Positions 7,102 to 15,021 of a stretch of DNA of 18,089 nt are shown one piece after another (positions within the stretch are counted from its first letter, which is position 1; each line of letters begins with the position of its first letter). The translations under genes and the position numbers were made by a program. Under the pieces are notes generated by a model. The model did no database searches, had not been told where the DNA came from, and saw only the letters and a program-made list of their open reading frames with translations. The stretch is from Fen-999 sp035654135. Its GTDB lineage: Bacteria > Pseudomonadota > Gammaproteobacteria > Burkholderiales > Rhodocyclaceae. The stretch covers positions 1 through 18,089 of the forward strand of contig DASRXN010000113.1 in the NCBI GenBank assembly GCA_035654135.1. Reading direction: 5' to 3'.

Positions 7102-9282
7102 ATGACAGCGAAAATGCCTGATAAATCATTAAATGCGCTCATTGAAGCCCGCGAGCACGATCCTTTCCGCATACTCGGCGCGCTTCCGGATGGTAATGGC
7201 TGGCGACTGACGGTGTTTCGCCCGCACTCAGCCGAGGTTGCGGTGGAAACGGCGGCCGGTTGGCAGCCATTGTCCCGTGTCGGCAATACGGATGTATTCC
7301 AGTTGCGGTGTGCCACCCCGCTGCCTTCGCCCTATCGGCTGCGGATGGTCGAGGACGGCGCGGAAAGAGTCTGCCACGACCCCTACGCCTTTCCGCCTGG
7401 CGATTCGGGCCATGATTTCTATCTGTTCAACCAGGGCACCAATTCCCAGGCCTACCGGTTGCTGGGGGCGGTTCCGGAGACCCGCCAGGGAGTTGCCGGC
7501 GTTCGCTTCCGCGTTTGGGCGCCGAATGCGGAACGCGTATCCGTAGTCGGCGATTTCAACCGCTGGGACGGCCGCATGTATCCGATGTGCTCGCTTGGCT
7601 CCTCAGGTGCCTGGGAACTGTTCATCCCCGACCTGCCGGCCGGCAGTCTGTACAAGTTCGAAATCCGCAACCGGCATACCGGGGCGGTGGTGGTGAAGGC
7701 CGACCCCTACGCCCGGTTCTTCGAGAAGCGGCCGGCGACGGCGGCCAGGGTAATGGTGGCGTCCACCTACGCCTGGGGCGATGGCGACTGGCTCGACCGC
7801 CGTGCGCGCGCCGACTGGCTGCATGCGCCGATGTCGATTTACGAGATGCATGCCGGCTCCTGGATGCGCCATCCGGACAACAGTTTCTACAGCTACGCAG
7901 AATTGGCCAAGCGGCTGCCGACTTACCTGAAGGACATGGGTTATACCCACGTCGAGTTCCTGCCGCTGATGGAGCATCCGCTCGACGAGTCCTGGGGCTA
8001 CCAGTGCACCGGCTTTTTCGCGCCGACATCCCGTTTCGGCACGCCGGACGAACTGAAGGCGCTCATCGATGCACTGCACCGGGCCGGCATCGGCGTCCTG
8101 CTCGACTGGGTGCCCGGCCACTTTCCGGCCGACGCCTGGGCGCTGGCCCACTTCGACGGCACCGCGCTCTACGAGCATGAAGATCCGCGCCTGGGCAAGC
8201 ATCAGGACTGGGGCACCCACATCTTCAACTACGGCCGCAACGAGATCCGTTCGTTCCTGTTGTCCTCGGCACACTGGTGGCTGGCCGAGTTCCATGCCGA
8301 CGGTTTGCGGGTGGACGCTGTCGCCTCGATGCTCTATCTCGACTACTCGCGCAAGGCTGGCGAATGGCTGCCCAACAAGTACGGCGGCCGCGAGAACCTG
8401 GAGGCCATCGAATTCCTGCGCGCCCTCAACGAGATGGTGCATCGCGAGTTCCCCGGCGCCCTGACGGCCGCCGAGGAATCGACTGCCTGGCCCATGGTGT
8501 CGCGTCCGGTATATGTCGGCGGCCTCGGTTTCTCGATGAAATGGAACATGGGCTGGATGAACGACACGCTCGACTACATGTCGAAGGACCCGATCCATCG
8601 CCGCTTCCATCACGACCGGCTGACCTTCGGCCAGCTCTACGCCTACTCCGAGAACTTTGTTCTGCCGCTCTCGCACGACGAAGTCGTGCATGGCAAGGGC
8701 TCGCTGCTCGGCAAGATGCCCGGCGACGAATGGCAACGCGCCGCCAACCTGCGCCTGCTGCTGACCTACCAGATGACGACACCGGGCAAGAAGCTCCTGT
8801 TCATGGGCAGCGAACTGGCGCAGGGACACGAATGGCGTGAGCGCGAGGAACTGCCGTGGCACCTGCTGCAATGGCCCCTGCACCAGGGCATGCAGAGCCT
8901 GGTGCGCGACCTCAACCGGCTCTACGTCGATATCCCGGCCCTGCACGATCAGGATTTCTCCAGCGAGGGCTTTTCCTGGATCGATTGTCATGATGCTGAT
9001 CAGTCGGTGATCAGCTGGCTGCGCTATGCCCGCGACGGCAGTTTCGTCGTCGTCGTGCTCAACATGACGCCGGTGCCGCGACAGGGCTACCGCATCGGCG
9101 TGCCGACGACCGGAGATTACCGGGAACTGTTCAACAGCGATTCACGCCATTACGGTGGTAGCGACCTCGGCAATGACGGCATACTCACAGCGACCGGCCA
9201 AGCCTGGATGAGCCGGCCGGCATCGCTGGTGCTGACACTGCCGCCGCTGGCCGGCATGGTGTTCGCACCGGTCAGGAACTAG
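7102..9282 (+). CDS. glgB: 1,4-alpha-glucan branching enzyme (GH13)
   Basis: It introduces alpha-1,6 branches into the growing alpha-1,4-glucan during glycogen synthesis. At 726 residues it matches E. coli GlgB (728) in length and layout: an N-terminal N1 beta-sandwich, a CBM48 domain (VWAPNAERVSVVGDFN at about 138-153), the GH13 barrel and a C-terminal all-beta domain. The catalytic triad is complete: nucleophile Asp405 (DGLRVDAVAS), acid/base Glu458 (AAEEST) and Asp526 (SHDEVVHGK), at the same residue numbers as in the E. coli enzyme. That agreement supports the ATG at 7102, although no clear Shine-Dalgarno precedes it; an internal ATG at 7114 is an alternative. It is transcribed away from glgC, and its stop lies 5 nt from the convergent stop of the small H1-like gene. 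Confidence 0.97.
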   Translation: MTAKMPDKSLNALIEAREHDPFRILGALPDGNGWRLTVFRPHSAEVAVETAAGWQPLSRVGNTDVFQLRCATPLPSPYRLRMVEDGAERVCHDPYAFPPGDSGHDFYLFNQGTNSQAYRLLGAVPETRQGVAGVRFRVWAPNAERVSVVGDFNRWDGRMYPMCSLGSSGAWELFIPDLPAGSLYKFEIRNRHTGAVVVKADPYARFFEKRPATAARVMVASTYAWGDGDWLDRRARADWLHAPMSIYEMHAGSWMRHPDNSFYSYAELAKRLPTYLKDMGYTHVEFLPLMEHPLDESWGYQCTGFFAPTSRFGTPDELKALIDALHRAGIGVLLDWVPGHFPADAWALAHFDGTALYEHEDPRLGKHQDWGTHIFNYGRNEIRSFLLSSAHWWLAEFHADGLRVDAVASMLYLDYSRKAGEWLPNKYGGRENLEAIEFLRALNEMVHREFPGALTAAEESTAWPMVSRPVYVGGLGFSMKWNMGWMNDTLDYMSKDPIHRRFHHDRLTFGQLYAYSENFVLPLSHDEVVHGKGSLLGKMPGDEWQRAANLRLLLTYQMTTPGKKLLFMGSELAQGHEWREREELPWHLLQWPLHQGMQSLVRDLNRLYVDIPALHDQDFSSEGFSWIDCHDADQSVISWLRYARDGSFVVVVLNMTPVPRQGYRIGVPTTGDYRELFNSDSRHYGGSDLGNDGILTATGQAWMSRPASLVLTLPPLAGMVFAPVRN

Positions 9283-9287
9283 CGGAA

Positions 9288-9644
9288 TCAGCTGTTGAGC
9301 TTGCCCTCCCGCAGGAGGCGGTCGATCTCGGTTTCCGCGGCGAGCCAATCCTCGTGCTCGAGGCCGCCCATGAAACCACGCCGCTCGGCGATGAAGTAGG
9401 CGGCTACCTCGACGTAATGACGGCGCTGGTCGACGCCGATTCCCGTCTTGCCGGTCGCCGCCGCGCGGGGCTTCGCGCCCTTTGGTGCCGCTGGCTTCTT
9501 CGCGGCCGTTTGGACCTTGGTCTTGGCGGGAGTCTTGGCCGCAGCTGTCGCTGCCGGCTTCTTGGCTGCCTTCTTCGTCACTTCGGATGTGGCTTTCGCT
9601 GCCGTTTTCTTCGTGCCTGCGCTGGTCTTGGCGGTAGTCGCCAT
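9288..9644 (-). CDS. Small histone H1-like protein with C-terminal DUF2934-like domain
   Basis: This protein has 118 residues. Residues 1-66 are low-complexity and strongly basic: 16 lysines and about 22 alanines with a single acidic residue, in AAKKPA / AKTPAKT patterns like those of histone H1-like tails and PhaF-type phasins. Residues 75-112 (YVEVAAYFIAERRGF, then HEDWLAAETEIDRLL) match the short DUF2934 pattern seen in many proteobacterial small proteins. AGGAGA lies 6 nt before the ATG at 9644, so the start is secure. A nucleic-acid-binding or granule-associated role is possible from the basic tail, but no function is established. It stands alone: convergent with glgB, and 77 nt downstream of the glk stop, with an AT-rich upstream region that may hold its own promoter. 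Confidence 0.85.
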   Translation of the reverse strand: MATTAKTSAGTKKTAAKATSEVTKKAAKKPAATAAAKTPAKTKVQTAAKKPAAPKGAKPRAAATGKTGIGVDQRRHYVEVAAYFIAERRGFMGGLEHEDWLAAETEIDRLLREGKLNS

Positions 9645-9650
9645 GCTGTC

Positions 9651-9656
9651 TCTCCT
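9651..9656 (-). promoter_or_regulatory. Shine-Dalgarno of the DUF2934/H1-like gene
   Basis: AGGAGA on the minus strand, 6 nt before the ATG at 9644. It confirms that this small low-complexity frame is translated in this direction rather than the antisense one. Confidence 0.8.
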
Positions 9657-9721
9657 GTGCTTGGACCGTCAATTAATTATCATTTATTTGTGACAAGGGT
9701 ATTGCCAACCGTATGCCAAGG
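9657..9721 (-). promoter_or_regulatory. AT-rich upstream region, probable promoter of the H1-like gene
   Basis: This is a markedly AT-rich patch in an otherwise GC-rich window, between the glk stop and the small-gene start. On the minus strand it contains TTGGCA twice (TTGGCATAC, then TTGGCAATAC two bases later), TTGTCA, and GATAAT further down. Individual -35/-10 pairs do not fall at ideal 17-bp spacing, so the promoter assignment rests on composition and position. Confidence 0.4.
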
Positions 9722-10648
9722 TCAAGCGGCGGCAAGAAGAGCAGCGCCGCGCAGACCGAGAGAGGGGTCGGTGACCACCGTGACCGGCATGCGCAGGACC
9801 AGTCCGGCGTGTTCCGCCTTGGCGTTGAAGGCCTGCAGGAAGGGGCTCCCGGGCAGCATGGGCAACAGTTTGGCGGCGATGCCGCCAGCCAGGAACACGC
9901 CACCCCGGGCCATGACAGCCATGGCCATGTCGCCGGCGAAGGCGCCGTAAGCAGCGAGGAAGACATCGATCGAGGCTTGCGCCCCGGCGTCGGCGTCGAT
10001 CATGGCTCTGCGGGTGATCTCGGCCGGGTTCAGGTCCTCGTCGGCCAGGATTCGGTGAATCGCGGCCAGTCCCGGCCCGGAAACGACACGTTCCGTCGTT
10101 ACCCGGCCATACGTCGCACGCAGCTGCCGCCAGACCGTTTCCTGCGCTTCGTCCAGCGGCGCGAAGGCGACATGACCGCCCTCGCCGGGCAGCACCCGCC
10201 AGTTGTCGCCGTGCCGCACCAGGATGGCCATGCCCAGGCCGGTGCCGGCGCCGACCACCAGCCGCGGCGCATCGGCGAGCGGTTCGCCATCCTGGAGGGG
10301 AACGAGCGTTTCCGCTGGTGCGACAGTGACACCCATGGCAGCAGCAGCGAAGTCGTTGGCGAGGACCAGCCGACCGATGCCGAAACGGGCCACAAGGGCG
10401 TCGGCGTCGATGGTCCAGGGCAGGTTGGTCAGCCGTGCCCGGCGGCGGTCGTCGCTCACTGGTCCCGCTACCGCCAGGCAGCCAGCGGAAATCGAGGCTC
10501 CAGCATCGGTAAGAAATGCCGCCAATACCGAGGGGAAATCGGGGAAGTCAGTCGTAGCGTAGCGCCGCTCCGCAAGCGGCTCGGTCGTGTCTGGCTCGGC
10601 GAGAGCCAGGCGTGCGTTGGTGCCACCAATGTCGCCAACCAGAATCAC
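9722..10648 (-). CDS. glk: Glucokinase (ATP-dependent, PF02685 family)
   Basis: It phosphorylates glucose to glucose-6-phosphate in the cytoplasm. Length is 308 residues (E. coli Glk 321). Motifs: phosphate-binding GDIGGTN (residues 5-11), LANDFAA with catalytic base Asp99 (E. coli Asp100), GAGTGLG (133-139) and GEGGHVAFAP (155-164), and a late ...GGVFLAGGIA nucleotide-binding segment. The start codon is GTG at 10648, inside a GTGA overlap with the thyA stop (TGA at 10647-10645), so translation is probably coupled to thyA. The neighbouring GH57 4-alpha-glucanotransferase and amylase-like enzyme would release free glucose, which this enzyme would return to glycolysis. The functional link with the glycogen genes is inferred from proximity and chemistry. 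Confidence 0.95.
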   Translation of the reverse strand: MILVGDIGGTNARLALAEPDTTEPLAERRYATTDFPDFPSVLAAFLTDAGASISAGCLAVAGPVSDDRRRARLTNLPWTIDADALVARFGIGRLVLANDFAAAAMGVTVAPAETLVPLQDGEPLADAPRLVVGAGTGLGMAILVRHGDNWRVLPGEGGHVAFAPLDEAQETVWRQLRATYGRVTTERVVSGPGLAAIHRILADEDLNPAEITRRAMIDADAGAQASIDVFLAAYGAFAGDMAMAVMARGGVFLAGGIAAKLLPMLPGSPFLQAFNAKAEHAGLVLRMPVTVVTDPSLGLRGAALLAAA

Positions 10649-11439
10649 ACTGCCACCGGCGCTGGAATGTGCGGATGCGGGTCGTAGCCTTCGAGCGTGA
10701 AGTCCTCGAAGCGAAAGGCGAACAAGTCCCGCACATCAGGGTTGATGCGCATGGTCGGCAGAGGCTTGGGTGTCCGCGAGAGTTGCAGCCGAGTCTGATC
10801 GAGATGGTTCGAGTAGAGATGCGCGTCGCCGAGCGTGTGCACGAAATCTCCCGGCTGGTAGCCGCAGACTTGCGCCACCATCATGGTCAGCAGTGCGTAC
10901 GAGGCTATATTGAAGGGCACGCCAAGGAAGATGTCGGCGCTGCGCTGATAGAGCTGACAACTCAACCTGCCGTCGGCGACGTAGAACTGGAACAGCGCAT
11001 GGCAGGGCGGCAGCTTCATCTTCGGCACGTCGCCGGGGTTCCAGGCGGAAACGATATGACGGCGTGAATCCGGATTTTTTTTCAGCCCTTCGATGAGCTC
11101 CGTGATCTGATCCACTTCGCCGCCGCCGGGTTTGGGCCAGTGGCGCCACTGATGGCCGTAGACCGGCCCCAGATCGCCGTTCTCGTCGGCCCACTCATTC
11201 CAGATCGAGACTTTGTTATCCTTGAGATAGCCGATATTGGTCTCGCCGCGCAGGAACCAGAGCAACTCGTAAATGATCGAGCGCAGATGCAGTTTCTTCG
11301 TGGTGAGTACCGGGAAACCGGCGGCAAGATCGAAGCGCATCTGCCAGCCGAACACGGACAACGTGCCGGTGCCGGTGCGGTCAGATTTGCTGTGCCCGTG
11401 ATCGAGCACGTGGCGCATGAGGTCGAGATACTGTTGCAT
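10645..11439 (-). CDS. thyA: Thymidylate synthase
   Basis: It converts dUMP to dTMP using 5,10-methylene-tetrahydrofolate. The length of 264 residues equals E. coli ThyA, and key residues fall at the same numbers: SDRTGTGT with Arg21, the Arg pair SRRHIV near 126-127, and the nucleophile Cys146 in LPPCHALFQF. Further motifs are QLYQRSADIFLGVPFNIASYALL and the C-terminal HPHIPAPVAV, ending in the typical PVAV-type tail. The ATG at 11439 has no good Shine-Dalgarno. It is divergent from the aminopeptidase gene over 46 bp and overlaps glk by GTGA, forming a likely thyA-glk transcript. It is a complete gene with no odd residues seen. Confidence 0.98.
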   Translation of the reverse strand: MQQYLDLMRHVLDHGHSKSDRTGTGTLSVFGWQMRFDLAAGFPVLTTKKLHLRSIIYELLWFLRGETNIGYLKDNKVSIWNEWADENGDLGPVYGHQWRHWPKPGGGEVDQITELIEGLKKNPDSRRHIVSAWNPGDVPKMKLPPCHALFQFYVADGRLSCQLYQRSADIFLGVPFNIASYALLTMMVAQVCGYQPGDFVHTLGDAHLYSNHLDQTRLQLSRTPKPLPTMRINPDVRDLFAFRFEDFTLEGYDPHPHIPAPVAV

Positions 11440-11452
11440 GGGTGAGCGTGTC

Positions 11453-11458
11453 TATAAT
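11453..11458 (+). promoter_or_regulatory. Consensus -10 box of the M17 aminopeptidase gene
   Basis: A perfect TATAAT lies 27 nt upstream of the GTG start, in the 46-bp gap from the divergent thyA. CTGTTG at 11431-11436 sits 16 nt upstream but is a poor -35 box. A near-extended TG lies at 11449-11450, one base off the ideal position. The predicted leader is about 20 nt. Confidence 0.6.
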
Positions 11459-11485
11459 CGTCCGGTCATTCTAAAGGATTGCCCA

Positions 11486-12919
11486 GTGTCCCTCCCTAAG
11501 CTGATTGTCCGTCCCGATGCCGCCGCGTCGCATCTTCTGTTCGTGTTGCCTGTCGCCAAGACGCTACCCCGTGATCTGCCCGAGCGTGCGCGTTGGCAGG
11601 CGGTGCTGAAGCGGCGCGACCTGAAAGTCGAGGAACTGGCCAAGTCGCCGCTGGTAATTGATCTTGAAGACGGCTGCCGTGCCGCTTGCGTGATGGTGGA
11701 TGCGGTGAAACCGCGGTTCGATCGGCTGACGGCGCTGCGCAAGGCCGCGATGCTGCTGCTCGACGAAAGCCCGGCCGAGATTGCCATCGTGCCGATGGAC
11801 GTGCTGGACGATGCGCTGTTCGATTCGGTCTATGTGGTTCTCATCAATGCCGTGCCGCTGCCGGCGAAGAAAAAGAAGCCGCCGAAGCCGCTCAAGACCC
11901 TGACGGTTCTGACGCCACATGCCGGCACGGCCGACTTCAAGCAGGTGATTGCCCTCGCCGAGGCCAACGTGCTGGCGCGCGAGTTGACTGCGCTACCGCC
12001 TAACGTGTTGACGCCGGGGAGTTATCGGAGCAGACTGCGGGCATTGGCGAAGGAACATGGCTGGCGGACCGAGGAGTTCGGCTTCCGGAAACTGAAGAAG
12101 ATGGGGGCCGGCGCCTTCTGCGCCGTGGCGCAGGGTTCCGGCCACGAGGACGCCGCCATCGTGCATTTGTCGTACCGGCCCAAGGGAGCGACGAAGCGCG
12201 TCGCCCTGGTCGGCAAGGGCATTTGCTTCGACACCGGCGGCCACAATCTCAAGCCGGCCCGCTATATGGCCGGCATGCACGAGGACATGAACGGCTCGGC
12301 AGTGGCGGTTGCGCTCTTGCAGGCCGCGCAGGCGCTGCGGCTGCCGGTGGCGCTCGATGTCTGGCTGGCCATCGCCCACAACCACCTGTCGCCGGAGGCC
12401 TACGCCCAGGGTGACGTGGTGACGGCGCTCGACGGCACGACGATCGAGGTCGTCCATACCGACGCCGAGGGCCGCATGGTGCTGGCCGACACGCTGACGC
12501 TGGCGACCCGCACCAAGCCCGACCTCGTCATGGATTTCGCCACCCTAACCGGCAGCATGGCCACGGCGCTGGGCAGCCGATATTCGGGCGTATTCGCCTC
12601 GGATGAACAACATGGCCAACTGGCGGTGCAGGCCGGCATCGCGTCCGGCGAACGTGTCTGTGTCTTTCCGATGGACGCCGATTACGAAGCGGCCCTGGAC
12701 TCGAAGGTGGCCGACATCAAGCAATGCACGCTGGAAGGCGAGGCCGACCACATCCTGGCTGCCCGTCTCCTGCGCCGTTTCGTCGGCGACCGGCCGTGGT
12801 TGCATATGGACCTGTCGGCATCCAGTTGCGAGGGCGGGTTGGGTGCCGCCGGCAGCAACCTGACCGGCTTCGGCGTCGCCTGGGGTGCGATGCTGCTCGC
12901 GGCCTGGTCGGCGGCATGA
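11486..12919 (+). CDS. M17 family leucyl aminopeptidase
   Basis: This is a cytosolic two-metal aminopeptidase that removes N-terminal residues from peptides. The GTG at 11486 is preferred because AAAGGA (11473-11478) sits at suitable spacing; an ATG at 11417 lies inside thyA and upstream of the -10 box. The product is 477 residues (E. coli PepA 503, with a slightly longer N-domain). All expected catalytic-site residues are present at family spacing: Lys244 and Asp249 (GKGICFDTGG), Lys256, Asp267 (HEDMNGSA), Asp326 and Glu328 (TDAEGR) and Arg330. These correspond to E. coli Lys270, Asp275, Lys282, Asp293, Asp352, Glu354 and Arg356. The usual NMPSGNAYRPGD loop reads NHLSPEAYAQGD, so it is a divergent subfamily closer to generic M17/PepB-like proteins than to PepA. 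It starts a plus-strand pair with the PilZ-like gene. Confidence 0.93.
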   Translation: MSLPKLIVRPDAAASHLLFVLPVAKTLPRDLPERARWQAVLKRRDLKVEELAKSPLVIDLEDGCRAACVMVDAVKPRFDRLTALRKAAMLLLDESPAEIAIVPMDVLDDALFDSVYVVLINAVPLPAKKKKPPKPLKTLTVLTPHAGTADFKQVIALAEANVLARELTALPPNVLTPGSYRSRLRALAKEHGWRTEEFGFRKLKKMGAGAFCAVAQGSGHEDAAIVHLSYRPKGATKRVALVGKGICFDTGGHNLKPARYMAGMHEDMNGSAVAVALLQAAQALRLPVALDVWLAIAHNHLSPEAYAQGDVVTALDGTTIEVVHTDAEGRMVLADTLTLATRTKPDLVMDFATLTGSMATALGSRYSGVFASDEQHGQLAVQAGIASGERVCVFPMDADYEAALDSKVADIKQCTLEGEADHILAARLLRRFVGDRPWLHMDLSASSCEGGLGAAGSNLTGFGVAWGAMLLAAWSAA

Positions 12920-12976
12920 CAGCCGACGGCAATTTGGCTATGCTGCGGCCTTTCCGACAATAGCTAATTGCACAAT

Positions 12977-14467
12977 ATGCTCGGTTTCTTCTCCGCCAAG
13001 GTTGATCACCCGCTCGCCGATGCCAGTGAGGTTCGCCGGGTCCTCAATCAACTGCCGGCGCAGGAGCCTGCAGAGGCCCTCGACAGCGCCACCGCCTGGC
13101 TGGAATCACTGGTGGCGACCCCTGAGTTCAGGCCCGAGCGGCGGCTGGAGCTGATTGCCCAGATCGACGAGGCGGTACTGCCGCAGACCCGGCGCCTGGG
13201 TAGGGACTACCTGACGACGCTGCGGCAGACGCGGGCGGGAGAGTTTCGGCTCTGGCGGATCAATTACGCTTATTGGAGTCATCTGGCGGCTGCTTACCAG
13301 GACACGTTGAGCCGGTACCGTAACGACGAGAACGCCGCCGATGCGCTTCGGCCGCGACTCGGTTCGCTTTGCGCGCGACTGCTGAACGCCTATGGCAGCC
13401 AACTGAAGTGGCTGCAGTTCCGCTATGGGCCGATTGAAGGGGGGTTCTGGAAGCTCGCCGGCGACGCTTACCTGGAAGCCGAGCGAGGTCAGGTGGCCGG
13501 CCGGGCGATCCGCTTGTACGCGAATGCCGACGAGCGGACACCGACAGCGGAATACCTGAAGATTCTGCTCCTGCAGGCATCGTCGATGGACAAGCTGCTG
13601 CCTATCGAGATCGAAATCGCCGAGCGGTTGATCGCTTACCTGGTGCCCTTCTTTACCCTGACCGATCAGGCGCGGCCGGAGAACGTCTATTGGGTCGACG
13701 CGGCCCTGCCCCTGCCACCGACACGGCTTGCCCGCCTCCCGGACATTTCGCCGACACTGCGCTTCTTTGCCACCGCCTCGGCGCTCGACGCGCTCGGCCA
13801 ATTGCGGGCCACCATCGAGTCCAAGGGCGGCCTGCCTGCCGAGATCAATTTTGGTGGCCAATACTTGCCGCGGCTGGTGCTGTCGGTCGTGGATCATCTG
13901 GCCGCATGCTGGTCACCGGTGCCGCCGATGCGCAGCCACGAGCGGCGTCAGGTCAAGTCGCGGATGGCCGTAGTGGCCGGTCTCGAGGCCATCCGGCGAC
14001 AGCTGGACGGCCAGGAGCCGGACGGCGATGGGGTGGAATCGTGGGTCGTCGAGGATGTCAGCCAGGGTGGCATCGGCGTCCAGGTGTCCCTGGTTGGCAA
14101 GGAGTGGCTCATGGTCGGCTCGCTGATCGGCATGCAGCCGGAAGGTGGCAACAACTGGCTGGTCGGCGTCGTCCGTCGCTTCAACCGCGAATCGGAAGCG
14201 ATGGGCAGCGTTGGCATCGAAACCCTGTCCAAGCTGCCGCGGGGAATGATCGCCGACAGTCGGGGGTTGGAGACCGAAATAATTTTTCTCGATCCACCGC
14301 GGGAGAACCGGGACTTGCGGCTAGCGCTTTCCGTTGCGGCCTGGGTGGAGCAGATACCCCTGCTGGCGGAAGTCGACGGCCGGTGTCTTAGCCTGTTTCC
14401 TCATACCCTGCTGGAATCGGGCCCCGGCCATATGATTGCCACGTATCGGGCGGAACCCGCCAGCTAA
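12977..14467 (+). CDS. Conserved protein of unknown function with PilZ-like C-terminal region
   Basis: This 496-residue protein is not confidently recognised. The N-terminal ~300 residues are mostly helical-looking, with many Leu/Arg heptad-like stretches and no signal peptide or membrane segment. From about residue 323 there is a PilZ-like pattern: an arginine cluster RRQVKSR (323-329), then DVSQGGIGVQ (360-369), which fits the D/NxSxxG motif, then strands ending in VVRRFNRESEAMGSVGIETL. The arginine motif does not have the exact RxxxR spacing, so c-di-GMP binding is uncertain. I chose the ATG at 12977; a TTG at 12968 is in frame and neither has a clear Shine-Dalgarno. It begins 57 nt after the aminopeptidase stop and its stop overlaps the convergent mogA stop by 4 nt. 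A cytoplasmic regulatory or adaptor role is a guess. Confidence 0.8.
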   Translation: MLGFFSAKVDHPLADASEVRRVLNQLPAQEPAEALDSATAWLESLVATPEFRPERRLELIAQIDEAVLPQTRRLGRDYLTTLRQTRAGEFRLWRINYAYWSHLAAAYQDTLSRYRNDENAADALRPRLGSLCARLLNAYGSQLKWLQFRYGPIEGGFWKLAGDAYLEAERGQVAGRAIRLYANADERTPTAEYLKILLLQASSMDKLLPIEIEIAERLIAYLVPFFTLTDQARPENVYWVDAALPLPPTRLARLPDISPTLRFFATASALDALGQLRATIESKGGLPAEINFGGQYLPRLVLSVVDHLAACWSPVPPMRSHERRQVKSRMAVVAGLEAIRRQLDGQEPDGDGVESWVVEDVSQGGIGVQVSLVGKEWLMVGSLIGMQPEGGNNWLVGVVRRFNRESEAMGSVGIETLSKLPRGMIADSRGLETEIIFLDPPRENRDLRLALSVAAWVEQIPLLAEVDGRCLSLFPHTLLESGPGHMIATYRAEPAS

Positions 14468-15021
14468 GGCTGCGTACCCGGCCGTTGCGCCGACTTGGGC
14501 CGGAATGCCTTGACCACCGCGTCGTTCGTTTGCACGTACGGCCCGCCGATCAGGTCCAGGCAGTAAGGTACGGCGGCAAATACCCCATCGAGCGTTTCCT
14601 TGATCGCTTTCGGCTGACCAGGCAGGTTGAGGATCAGCGTCTTGCCCCGGATCACGCCCACTTGGCGCGACAGGATCGCTGTCGGCACATACTTCAGGCT
14701 GACGGTGCGCATCTGCTCGCCGAAGCCGGGCATCACCTTGTCGGCCACGGCCAGCGTCGCTTCCGGCGTGACGTCGCGGGGCGCCGGGCCGGTACCACCA
14801 GTGGTCAGCACCAGGTGACAGCCGACCGTGTCGCAGAGTTCGATCAGCGTCGATTCGATGACCGGCTGCTCATCCGGAATGAGGCGGCTTTCCAGGAGCC
14901 AGGGGCTGCTAAGTGCGGCAGCGAACCATTCCTTCAGCGCCGGGATGCCCTTGTCTTCATAAATGCCGCTTGACGCGCGGTCGGAGATCGAGACGAGGCC
15001 GATCAACAGTTCGTCAGTCAT
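14464..15021 (-). CDS. mogA: Molybdopterin adenylyltransferase
   Basis: It adenylates molybdopterin, the step before molybdate insertion in molybdenum-cofactor synthesis. The 185 residues fit the single-domain MogA family (E. coli 195). The signature TTGGTG-xxx-RDVTPE spans residues 73-87; Asp50 and Asp83 correspond to the conserved aspartates of E. coli MogA (49 and 82). The GxPxAxKE-type motif LPGQPKAIKETLDG at 133-146 is also typical. The ATG at 15021 is set by a strong GGAGGAGA Shine-Dalgarno (complement of 15025-15032) and overlaps the end of yjgA by 8 nt. The upstream in-frame extension to 15159 only re-reads yjgA in another frame. Cotranscription with yjgA is likely. Confidence 0.96.
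   Translation of the reverse strand: MTDELLIGLVSISDRASSGIYEDKGIPALKEWFAAALSSPWLLESRLIPDEQPVIESTLIELCDTVGCHLVLTTGGTGPAPRDVTPEATLAVADKVMPGFGEQMRTVSLKYVPTAILSRQVGVIRGKTLILNLPGQPKAIKETLDGVFAAVPYCLDLIGGPYVQTNDAVVKAFRPKSAQRPGTQP

Noticed and set aside
6119..7105. Plus-strand 328-codon open frame opposite glgC
   Set aside because: It has no recognisable domain, while glgC on the other strand is complete with a strong Shine-Dalgarno.
7603..8991. Minus-strand 462-codon open frame
   Set aside because: Antisense to glgB, whose catalytic residues match E. coli numbering exactly.
9448..9693. Plus-strand 81-codon frame encoding a very hydrophobic Ala/Val/Phe-rich peptide resembling a membrane protein
   Set aside because: It is the mirror image of the Lys/Ala-rich tail of the H1-like gene (AAG/GCC codons read backwards as CTT/GGC). 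The minus strand has the Shine-Dalgarno and the DUF2934-like domain.
13106..13897. Minus-strand 263-codon frame inside the PilZ-like gene
   Set aside because: The plus frame is longer and more protein-like, with a PilZ-type motif; the antisense frame shows no motif.
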